From: an uncultured Cetobacterium sp.
GTDB taxonomy: Bacteria; Fusobacteriota; Fusobacteriia; Fusobacteriales; Fusobacteriaceae
Direction of reading: 5' to 3'
Assembly (NCBI GenBank): GCA_900766645.1
Contig: CAAFWD010000058.1
Span: 1 to 25,091, forward strand
DNA: 25,091 nt
Positions 1 to 6,769 of this stretch are shown piece by piece. The position numbers were made by a program, and so were the translations under genes. Each line of letters opens with the position of its first letter. Within the stretch, counting starts at the first letter, position 1. Below the pieces are notes generated by a model. That model saw nothing but the letters and a program-made list of their open reading frames with translations, was not told the DNA's origin and did no database searches.

Positions 1-755
1 ATCATGTGAATTGGAAGTCTAATAATTCTTGCTTTATCTGCAATTGCTCTTGTTATAGATTGTTGAATCCACCAAGTTGCATATGTTGAAAACTTATACC
101 CTTTACTATACTCAAACTTTTCTACAGCTTTCATTAATCCTATATTTCCCTCTTGAATAAGATCTAATAGTTTTAGTCCTCTATTTGTATGTTTTTTAGC
201 AATACTTACAACTAGTCTTAAGTTAGCTTCAATAAGCTGTTGCTGTGAGAATTCGTCCCCTTCTAAAGCTGCCTTAGCGTAAGCTAGCTCCTCTTCGTGA
301 GTTAATAATGGTATCTGACCAATCTCTCTTAAGTACATTTTTATTGGTTCGTCTACTTCCATATCTCCTGTAATACTGAATAGATCATCATTTACTAAAT
401 CATCTTCAGTAACTTCTTCTATCTCTTCAGGATTAAAGTCTATGTCATCACTATATTCTTTTTTAGTTCCCTCATCTTCATCTTCATCTTCATCAGAATC
501 TGCTAAAGGTCTCTTGATTAATGGAGTAATTATTTTTCTTGTTTCCTTTTTTATTTTTTCCTCTTTTTTAACCATAGAACTTTCAGAAACAATTTTTATT
601 CCTTGTTCTGTCATTCCATTAATTAAAAATTCTATTCTTTCAGGTGGAAAATCCGAACTAAGCTCTCTATTGATCTCTTCATAGCTTATCATTTTGTTTT
701 CCATCGCTTTTCTAAGTAAAGCAAGCACTTTTTCGTTTTTTATAAACTCCTTCAT
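1..755 (-). CDS. rpoD: RNA polymerase primary sigma factor RpoD (C-terminus cut by window edge)
   Basis: Housekeeping sigma-70 factor that directs core RNA polymerase to most promoters. 251 codons are present; regions 3 and 4 (the -35 binding part) lie beyond position 1. An N-terminal region 1.1-like segment is followed by a very acidic stretch (DSDEDEDEDEG, about residues 85-100). Region 1.2 starts near residue 132 (EPIKMYLREIGQIPLL). Region 2 follows with NLRLVVSIAKKH (2.1), DLIQEGNIGLMKAVEKFE (2.2), and GYKFSTYATWWIQQSITRAI with IRLPIHM (2.3-2.4), including the melting and -10 recognition residues. The ATG at 755 has an AGGAGG 9 nt upstream. It lies 43 nt downstream of dnaG, the usual dnaG-rpoD pairing, and is probably transcribed with it. 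Region 2 is nearly invariant in primary sigmas, so the identity is firm. Confidence 0.96.
   Translation of the reverse strand, partial: MKEFIKNEKVLALLRKAMENKMISYEEINRELSSDFPPERIEFLINGMTEQGIKIVSESSMVKKEEKIKKETRKIITPLIKRPLADSDEDEDEDEGTKKEYSDDIDFNPEEIEEVTEDDLVNDDLFSITGDMEVDEPIKMYLREIGQIPLLTHEEELAYAKAALEGDEFSQQQLIEANLRLVVSIAKKHTNRGLKLLDLIQEGNIGLMKAVEKFEYSKGYKFSTYATWWIQQSITRAIADKARIIRLPIHM
471..494. repeat. In-frame hexanucleotide repeat in the acidic part of rpoD
   Basis: Three exact tandem TTCATC units (477-494) follow one imperfect CTCATC unit (471-476). On the coding strand they encode alternating Asp-Glu in the acidic linker between sigma regions 1.1 and 1.2. Gain or loss of a unit would keep frame and change the linker by two residues. 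It may be only the by-product of an acidic stretch. Confidence 0.5.
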
Positions 756-798
756 TACCTGAAGCCTCCTCTATTCAATAAAATTGTCTTTCAGAATT

Positions 799-2580
799 TT
801 ATACATTGATACTTTGAAACTCCTCATATAATTTTGTGATTTCATCAAAAGTTATATTTCCTTTTAATTTATCCTCTATTTTTTTTAGTTTTATATGTTT
901 TAGCAAGTCGTCTCTTTGTTTTAAAGCATCACGTAGCTCCAATATAAACCATGACATAAATATTACTTGAAAATTCTTTTCCACTTCTACCTTATTAGAA
1001 AAATCATCTAGTGTTATCATAGAGATACTTACTAATTCTTTTTCCTCTTTTTCTGATAAATTTCCCGTTCCTACTATATCTTTTATTATATTGTTACTAT
1101 TAACATTATTTTCATTTAAAAAATCTAAATATTGGAAAATCTTTTTTCCTAAGCTAGATTTCATATTTTTTTCTTTAAAAAAATCAAAATACTTATTATC
1201 TGATAAAGACAAAGCTAGAGTTAATCTCTCCAAATTATATACTCCTTTTTCGTCCAGATCTTTAGTTTCCTCTTTTTTCTCATACGTATTTGCAATCTTT
1301 TTTTTATTATTAGTTATTAAAATTGTCTTTAAAATCTCTACATCTATATTTAAAGATTTTCCTAATTTATCTATATATAAACTTTTTTCAAGTTGACTAT
1401 CTAGACACTGAAAAAACTCCTTAAATCTATTTATAAAGTTTTGCTTTGACATATGGTCATCTAATGAATATTCCCTTGAATATCTATTATACAAATAATC
1501 AAAAGCTTCTAATGATTCTTTTACAACTTTTAAAAAAGCTTCTTTTCCGTAACTTTTCAAATAATCATCTGGATCTTTTGCATCTTTATATACTAAAACT
1601 CTAATATTAAACCCTTGTGACTTTAATATCATTATAGCTCTCTCTGTAGCCATCTGTCCAGCATTATCCATATCAAATGATAAAATTACATTATTTGTAT
1701 ATTTTTTTAAAAGATGAGCTTGTTCTTCAGTTAAAGCTGTCCCCAAAGGAGCTAAAGCTACATCAAAGCCATAAGAATGTGCTGATAAAACATCCATATA
1801 ACCTTCCATTAGCATAGAATAATTTTTCTTCTTTATATTGCTTCCTTTTTGGGTAAATCCATAAAGATTTCTTCCCTTTATAAATATAGGCGTTTCTTGT
1901 GAATTTATATATTTTGGAATATTTTTATCATCCTCAAGAGTTCTTCCACCAAATGCAATAACTTTCCCAGAAATAGAATATATAGGAAATATTATTCTAT
2001 TTCTAAAACTGTCATAGATACCCTTATCTCCCTCTTTAGCTAAACCTAATTCCAAAATTTTGTCTTTATTAAATCCTTTTATTATTAAATGATCATATAG
2101 TCCACTCCAACCACTTGGAGCATACCCTATTCCATTTCCCTTAATAAACTTAGGATTTATCTGCCTTGTTGAAAGATATTCCAATGCATATCTAGCAGAG
2201 TTTTTGAATATTTCTTGAGTAAAAAAGTTTTGAGCTTCTTCCATTATTTCATAATACTCTCTATTTTCATTAACTTTAGGATTTGAAACCTCTTTTATAG
2301 ATATATTGTATTTTTGAGCTAATTCTTTTACTGCTTCACCAAAGGATATTTTTTTATATTCTGAATAAAATTTTATAGCATTTCCACCTGCTCCACAAAC
2401 AAAACACTTACATATATTTTTGCTCGGACTAACTACAAATGATGGATTATTATCCTGATGAAAAGGGCACAAACCTTTATAATTTGCACCTGCTTTTTTT
2501 AAATCAACAAACTCTCCTACAACTTCTTCAATATTTAATTGTTCTAATAATAAATCAATATCTTCTGATTTATACTTCAT
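799..2580 (-). CDS. dnaG: DNA primase DnaG
   Basis: Synthesises RNA primers at the replication fork. 593 aa, normal for bacterial primases. The N-terminal CHC2 zinc-binding domain has ligands C38, H41, C59 and C62 (CPFH...CFVC). The catalytic core carries FPIYSISGKVIAFGGR near 198-213. The Toprim motifs are EGYMDV (E259) and FDMDNAG (D303, D305). Many primases read FDGD here, so Met304 is a small variation with both acidic residues kept. The C-terminal ~150 residues are helical and divergent, as expected for the helicase-interacting domain. The ATG at 2580 has GGGAG six nt upstream. A good promoter lies about 70-95 nt upstream, and rpoD follows 43 nt after the stop. Confidence 0.97.
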   Translation of the reverse strand: MKYKSEDIDLLLEQLNIEEVVGEFVDLKKAGANYKGLCPFHQDNNPSFVVSPSKNICKCFVCGAGGNAIKFYSEYKKISFGEAVKELAQKYNISIKEVSNPKVNENREYYEIMEEAQNFFTQEIFKNSARYALEYLSTRQINPKFIKGNGIGYAPSGWSGLYDHLIIKGFNKDKILELGLAKEGDKGIYDSFRNRIIFPIYSISGKVIAFGGRTLEDDKNIPKYINSQETPIFIKGRNLYGFTQKGSNIKKKNYSMLMEGYMDVLSAHSYGFDVALAPLGTALTEEQAHLLKKYTNNVILSFDMDNAGQMATERAIMILKSQGFNIRVLVYKDAKDPDDYLKSYGKEAFLKVVKESLEAFDYLYNRYSREYSLDDHMSKQNFINRFKEFFQCLDSQLEKSLYIDKLGKSLNIDVEILKTILITNNKKKIANTYEKKEETKDLDEKGVYNLERLTLALSLSDNKYFDFFKEKNMKSSLGKKIFQYLDFLNENNVNSNNIIKDIVGTGNLSEKEEKELVSISMITLDDFSNKVEVEKNFQVIFMSWFILELRDALKQRDDLLKHIKLKKIEDKLKGNITFDEITKLYEEFQSINV

Positions 2581-2647
2581 TGATTTCTCCCAATTTACAC
2601 AGGTTTTTATAACTTAACATATTTCAGAGCATAAAACTCTATTCTAA

Positions 2648-2676
2648 ATTATATTATATTTTTTTTAAATATGCAA
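2648..2676 (-). promoter_or_regulatory. Sigma-70-type promoter of dnaG-rpoD
   Basis: Read on the minus strand: -35 TTGCAT at 2676-2671, a 17-nt AT-rich spacer with an A8 run, and -10 TATAAT at 2653-2648. A second overlapping TATAAT at 2658-2653 would leave only a 12-nt spacer. Predicted start near 2640, giving a leader of about 60 nt. It lies just after the terminator of the preceding foldase gene, which supports an independent unit. Confidence 0.75.
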
Positions 2677-2692
2677 TTTTTTTTTAATAAAT

Positions 2693-2718
2693 AAAAGAGG
2701 GAAAATTTTCCCTCTTTT
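2693..2718. terminator. Intrinsic terminator after the foldase gene
   Basis: A perfect 26-nt palindrome, arms AAAAGAGGGAAAA and TTTTCCCTCTTTT, begins 8 nt after the stop of the parvulin-type gene. In the minus-strand RNA the 3' arm ends in UUUU followed by AUUUAUU, a modest U-rich tail. It separates that gene from the dnaG promoter. In the plus direction it is followed by T-rich sequence but has no upstream gene. Confidence 0.75.
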
Positions 2719-2726
2719 TATACTTT

Positions 2727-4478
2727 TTATTGGTTGTCATTTTTTTGTACAGACATCTGAATATTTTTAAATTCCTCTTGAGCTACTGTATTGATATAAT
2801 CATTTACAACTCTATCTTTTACTTCGTCATATACAGCTTCTTTAGCCTCTACTTCTGAATTTTTTCTATATATTACGTAGTCTTTAGCTTCTTCTAAAGA
2901 ATTTACTTTTCCAATTTCCGCGTTAAAAATAGCATTTGTTAGTTGATCGTTATATCCTAATCCTGGAATATATCCGTTTTCATTAATATCTTTTATATCC
3001 TCAGAGAAAATAACATTTTTATCCTTCTTTAAATCAGAAAAAGTTATTGTCCCATTTGAAAGATCTGAAACTATTCCATTTATTTCTGATTTTTCAGATG
3101 CTAATGTCTTTTCACTCGGCTGTGGAATTATTAATATGTGACTTGCAGTTATTTTTTCATTTTTATCATCTTTAGCTTGAACATAGATTAAGTGGTATCC
3201 AAATTGTGTCTTAACTACTTCTGGATATACCATTCCAGCTTTACCTGCAAAAACAGCATCTTCAAAAGGTTTTACCATAGTTCCTTTTCCAAAAGTTCCT
3301 AATGATCCTCCTGTTGGTCCGCTTGGTCCATCTGAATTTTCTTTAGCCATCTCTGCAAAGTTTTCTGGTGTTACTTTCTTCAATAAATCTTCTGCTTTTA
3401 TTTTCGCTGCTAAATCATCCTCTTCTGATGGATTTATTTTAATTAAAGCAATATCTGCATCTGCACTTTTAAATACATCATAATTAACTTTATTTTCATC
3501 AAAAAATTTCTTTAGATCATTATCAGTATATTTTACTTCACTCTTTAATTTTTCATAAAGACCTTTTAAACTTTCGTTTACTTCTAAATCTAATGGTAAA
3601 ATTTTATTTACCACTACACCATTAGCTACTGCTTTATTTAAAAGAGCTATCTCTTCATTTAAAGATTTTTCAGCATTTTCTTTTGCTTTCTCAAGATCAC
3701 CTTTAGTAGCTACTAAACCTCCTAAAACTCTTTTAGAAAAATCTAGATTACTAATCTCTTGTCCATCAATATTCATGAAATTTTTCTCAACATAGTTAGA
3801 ATAATTATCTGCCACATCGTCTAATTTCATTTCTGCTCTTGCTTTCGCTAATTCTAAAGAATACTCTAAATATCCTCTCTCATCTCTCAATGTTTTTTCA
3901 ATTTGAGTATTTACTTTGTCTAATGGCTGTCCATCAAACATCGTATATTTGTTATTGTCATAGAACTTCTGAACATCTTCAGGTGTTATTTTTACATTAT
4001 TTTCAATTTCAGCTATTGTTTTTTGAATTAATAAATTTTCTTTTATTTCTTGCTCCAAAGTTGCAGTTGTATAACCTTGAGCAAAAATAGCCTGTTTAAA
4101 TTGCTCTGTATTTTCAAAGTTTGATTTAATCTTATCTAATTGATCCTTTACCTCTGAGCTAGAAACCTTTATTTTTAATTCTTTTGCCATCTCTAAAGTT
4201 AACTCTTTATTTATAGCTTCATTAAACCCTATAGTATTAATTGTATCTGGATCAACTTGAACTCCTAAATATCTGTTGTAATTTTCAGCCATTGTTGCCA
4301 TTGTTCTCTGAACTTCCATATGAGTAACTTTATTTCCATTCAATTTAAATGCAACTTGTGGTTGAGCCGAACTACCTCTGAAACTAAATACATATCCTGC
4401 TACTAAAGTTCCTAAAAATAAGATCGTTACAACCCAGATAACAGGTTTCATATTTTTTCTAAACTTTCTAATTGCCAT
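2727..4478 (-). CDS. Membrane-anchored SurA/PpiD-like peptidylprolyl isomerase
   Basis: Envelope protein-folding factor with parvulin (PpiC-type) domains; 583 aa. A basic N-terminus is followed by one membrane segment (about residues 12-32, VIWVVTILFLGTLVAGYVF), giving a PpiD-like anchor with the bulk outside the cytoplasm. A long helical SurA-N-like region follows. The first parvulin domain spans about 340-432, with GGSLGTFGKG and PFEDAVF and the closing FGYHLIYV. A second, more divergent unit starts at about 437 with ASHILIIPQP and continues to GYIPGLGY and AIFNAEIGKV, so there are probably two rotamase-like domains. The ATG has GGAGGG upstream. It is 28 nt downstream of the NtrC-like regulator gene, probably co-transcribed, and is followed by a terminator. 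The exact family (PpiD, SurA or PrsA-like) is uncertain; the parvulin assignment is firm. Confidence 0.85.
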   Translation of the reverse strand: MAIRKFRKNMKPVIWVVTILFLGTLVAGYVFSFRGSSAQPQVAFKLNGNKVTHMEVQRTMATMAENYNRYLGVQVDPDTINTIGFNEAINKELTLEMAKELKIKVSSSEVKDQLDKIKSNFENTEQFKQAIFAQGYTTATLEQEIKENLLIQKTIAEIENNVKITPEDVQKFYDNNKYTMFDGQPLDKVNTQIEKTLRDERGYLEYSLELAKARAEMKLDDVADNYSNYVEKNFMNIDGQEISNLDFSKRVLGGLVATKGDLEKAKENAEKSLNEEIALLNKAVANGVVVNKILPLDLEVNESLKGLYEKLKSEVKYTDNDLKKFFDENKVNYDVFKSADADIALIKINPSEEDDLAAKIKAEDLLKKVTPENFAEMAKENSDGPSGPTGGSLGTFGKGTMVKPFEDAVFAGKAGMVYPEVVKTQFGYHLIYVQAKDDKNEKITASHILIIPQPSEKTLASEKSEINGIVSDLSNGTITFSDLKKDKNVIFSEDIKDINENGYIPGLGYNDQLTNAIFNAEIGKVNSLEEAKDYVIYRKNSEVEAKEAVYDEVKDRVVNDYINTVAQEEFKNIQMSVQKNDNQ

Positions 4479-4506
4479 TTTTAACCCTCCAGAAAATTTT
4501 GTAAAA

Positions 4507-5892
4507 TTACTTTGTATCTAAACCGTACTTTCTAATCTTCTCGTATAAAGTTGTTCTTCCTATTCCTAGAAGTTTAGATGTTTCTTGCTTATTCCATCTT
4601 GTTTTCTGAAGCGCCATAGCTATTACAACTTTTTCTACTTCATCTAATGAATAGATCTCTTGTTCTAAGATATTTTTTAAAGGTCCTACTCCAACTACTG
4701 TTTTATTTTCAACAGTATCTGACTTCATTTTTATTTCTAATGGTAGATCTTCTACATCAATATTTCTATCGCTACATAAAATTACCATTCTTTCTATCAT
4801 GTTCTTTAGTTCTCTAATATTTCCAGGGTATGAGTATTCCATTAAATATTTCATAGCCTCTCCTGATATAACAGGAATCTCTCTTCTTAACTCTTTTACT
4901 ATCTTGTTTAAGAAATAGTTAGCTAATATAGGGATATCGTCCTTTCTATCTCTTAAAGGTGGCACTTCAATAGGGAACGCTGTTAATCTATGATATAGAT
5001 CTTTTCTGAATTTCCCCTTTTCAGTTTCCTCTTTTAAATCTCTGTTAGTTGAAACTATAAATCTTACATCTACTCTTCTAGATTTATTTCCTCCAACTCT
5101 TCTAAATTCTCCATACTCTATCACTCTTAAAACTTTAGCTTGAGCTTTTAGGTCCATTGCAGAAATCTCATCAAGGAATATAGTTCCTCCATCAGCCTCT
5201 TCTAAGATCCCCTTCTTGCTTGTTGTTGCTCCTAAAAAAGCTCCTCTTTCATATCCAAATAATTCTCTCTCAATTAAATCTTCTGGTAATGAAGCACAAG
5301 AAATTGTAATATAATTTTCTTTTCTTCTATCACTTTTCTTAAAAATCTCTTTAGCTATAAGTTCTTTTCCTACTCCGTTCTCTCCAGTAATTAATACTGT
5401 TAAATCGCTTTCAGCAACTTTATCTATTAAGTTTTTAACCTCTTTTACTCTTGAAGATTGCCCTATGATCTCATTTTCTTCCTCTGTATCAGAAAGTTTT
5501 TCTTCTAATTTTCTCTTTTCTTTAATTATCTCTAAATTTCTTAAAGCTGGAACTAATATTCTGTTCATCTCTTTTGTATCAACTGGCTTTAATAAATAGT
5601 TGTAAATATCTGCTTCTTTCATTTCCTGAATTAATGCTTCATTTTCTTCCTCTAATAATCCAATTACAACAAAATCTTTCCCAATTCCGTTTAATTTTCT
5701 TTTTGCCTCTGAGAAGTTAAACCATGTTAGGTATTCATCTAACAACACCACATCAAAATCACTTTCTCTTAACATATCTAACGCATCTAATAAGTTATTA
5801 AATGTTATTATTTCATAAATATCTGCTAATGCTTTTCTTACTTGTTTTAAAGTTTCTTTTCTTTCAGAAACTACTAATATTGACTTCTTCAT
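4507..5892 (-). CDS. NtrC-like AAA+ response regulator with altered GAFTGA loop and degenerate receiver
   Basis: 461 aa with the three-part layout of sigma-54 activators. A CheY-like receiver (1-118) keeps the candidate phosphoacceptor D52 (VVLLDEYL) and K102 (YLLKPVD). Its acidic pair is reduced to S9-E10, and the usual Thr/Ser is replaced near G78. The AAA+ domain (about 142-380) has Walker A GENGVGKE (K176), Walker B GTIFLDE (D241, E242) and the arginine-finger region FRKDLYHRL. The sigma-54 contact loop at 217-222 reads GAFLGA instead of GAFTGA; the codon at 5235-5233 is TTA. A Fis-type helix-turn-helix ends the protein (about 420-461). No histidine kinase gene is adjacent. The ATG has AGGAGG upstream and its own promoter. 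It precedes the foldase gene by 28 nt, so an envelope-related role is plausible but inferred. Confidence 0.9.
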   Translation of the reverse strand: MKKSILVVSERKETLKQVRKALADIYEIITFNNLLDALDMLRESDFDVVLLDEYLTWFNFSEAKRKLNGIGKDFVVIGLLEEENEALIQEMKEADIYNYLLKPVDTKEMNRILVPALRNLEIIKEKRKLEEKLSDTEEENEIIGQSSRVKEVKNLIDKVAESDLTVLITGENGVGKELIAKEIFKKSDRRKENYITISCASLPEDLIERELFGYERGAFLGATTSKKGILEEADGGTIFLDEISAMDLKAQAKVLRVIEYGEFRRVGGNKSRRVDVRFIVSTNRDLKEETEKGKFRKDLYHRLTAFPIEVPPLRDRKDDIPILANYFLNKIVKELRREIPVISGEAMKYLMEYSYPGNIRELKNMIERMVILCSDRNIDVEDLPLEIKMKSDTVENKTVVGVGPLKNILEQEIYSLDEVEKVVIAMALQKTRWNKQETSKLLGIGRTTLYEKIRKYGLDTK

Positions 5893-5922
5893 TTTTCCTC
5901 CTTATTGTTTCTATTTTCGTTA

Positions 5923-5934
5923 ACAATGTATTGT
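5923..5934. promoter_or_regulatory. Possible operator palindrome over the -10 element
   Basis: ACAAT-GT-ATTGT is a perfect inverted repeat with a 2-bp centre, lying across the -10 hexamer and predicted start of the NtrC-like gene. The position suits repression, perhaps autoregulation or control by the neighbouring TetR protein. In AT-rich DNA such a short repeat can occur by chance. Confidence 0.3.
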
Positions 5935-5958
5935 AATAGATATTTTGTAATTTTTCAA
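5930..5958 (-). promoter_or_regulatory. Sigma-70-type promoter of the NtrC-like regulator/foldase unit
   Basis: On the minus strand: -35 TTGAAA at 5958-5953, a 17-nt spacer, -10 TACAAT at 5935-5930. Predicted start near 5923, about 30 nt before the ATG at 5892. A 12-bp inverted repeat, ACAATGTATTGT (5923-5934), overlaps the -10 and the expected start and could be an operator. Confidence 0.7.
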
Positions 5959-6000
5959 GACTTTTTTTAAAAATCCGTGTTCAAATTCATTTCAAAGAGT

Positions 6001-6055
6001 TTGAGGATGAATATTTACAATACAAATACTGTTATATTCATCCTCAACTTTTTTT
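6001..6055 (+). terminator. Orphan strong hairpin with plus-strand T-run
   Basis: Arms TTGAGGATGAATAT (6001-6014) and ATATTCATCCTCAA (6034-6047) pair perfectly over 14 bp around a 19-nt loop, with a few further pairs possible (ACA/TGT) inside it. On the plus strand it is followed by C and a T7 run (6049-6055), the form of an intrinsic terminator. No plus-strand gene ends here. Read on the minus strand it lies about 90 nt after the tetR stop but has no U-tract. It may end an unannotated plus-strand RNA, protect the tetR mRNA 3' end, or act at the DNA level. Confidence 0.5.
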
Positions 6056-6138
6056 ATATATTCATTTTTCTAAACATTACTATTTGTATCAAAACATTTT
6101 TTCTATATTCAGTATCTTTTTCCTTCTTTTTTTACTTA

Positions 6139-6756
6139 CTATTTTAAAATGTTTTTAAAAAAGATATCAAATAATAATTGGCATTCTTTTTCTATATCCA
6201 TTTTCGAGTATACTTCTAACATCTTTTCATAACTTTTTTCATCAGTAACCTTTATGTTAGTTTTATCTATTAATAAAACTAACATTTTTGTTATTCCTGT
6301 TACTATAAGAGGTTTTATTAATTCTAAAGAATCAATATATTCATCTTTTATTTTATCCTTGTTAGCATCTAAAATACTATCTAAAAATTGATCTTTTTTC
6401 ATATAATCATCTTTTGTAAGAAACATTTCACCATTTTCATATATTTTTCCAAAAAGAAATAGATTATACCTATCATCCTTTAGTTCTAATCTTCTAAAAA
6501 TTATCTTCTTCAATTTTTCTTCAAAAGATAGCGAAGATTCTATAACATCCGTTAAAAATTCTTTCCTGCTTTTAATAGAGTCTTCTATTATCTGATTTAA
6601 AAGATCATCCTTACTTTTAAAATAATAATATAGCCCTCCTTTAGCCACTCCTAACTCATTTGTTATATCTTCTATTTTTGTATTTCTAATTCCCTTAGAT
6701 GCAAATAAGATTGTTGCAATTCTTAATATTCTATCTCTCTTTTTTTTTCTTGCCAA
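6139..6756 (-). CDS. TetR/AcrR family transcriptional regulator
   Basis: 205 aa one-component regulator. The N-terminal helix-turn-helix is clear at about residues 8-55: ILRIATILFASKGIRNTK, then EDITNELGVAKGGLYYYFKSKDDLL. The C-terminal ligand and dimer domain is divergent, so no ligand can be named. The start is TTG (6756-6754). No ATG lies nearby, and AAGGTGG (6769-6763) overlaps the stop codon of rseP, 11 nt upstream, so translation is probably coupled to rseP. It is the last gene of the uppS-to-tetR run. Regulators of this family usually repress a neighbouring gene; here the nearest downstream promoter is that of the NtrC-like gene, which carries a palindrome, but the link is only positional. 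Confidence 0.9.
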   Translation of the reverse strand: MARKKKRDRILRIATILFASKGIRNTKIEDITNELGVAKGGLYYYFKSKDDLLNQIIEDSIKSRKEFLTDVIESSLSFEEKLKKIIFRRLELKDDRYNLFLFGKIYENGEMFLTKDDYMKKDQFLDSILDANKDKIKDEYIDSLELIKPLIVTGITKMLVLLIDKTNIKVTDEKSYEKMLEVYSKMDIEKECQLLFDIFFKNILK

Positions 6757-6762
6757 CTTTCC

Positions 6763-6769
6763 CCACCTT
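6763..6769 (-). promoter_or_regulatory. Ribosome-binding site deciding the TTG start of tetR
   Basis: AAGGTGG (minus strand) overlaps the rseP stop TAA (6770-6768) and sits six nt before TTG at 6756. It supports use of the rare TTG start and coupling of tetR translation to rseP. Confidence 0.6.

Noticed and set aside
442..684. Plus-strand open frame of 80 codons, serine-rich
   Set aside because: It is antisense to rpoD; the Ser run mirrors the repeat coding for Asp-Glu. The real frame is the sigma factor on the minus strand.
2693..2718. Perfect 26-nt palindrome as a possible recombination or operator site
   Set aside because: Its place 8 nt after a stop codon and just before a promoter fits a terminator, and no second copy was noticed in the window.
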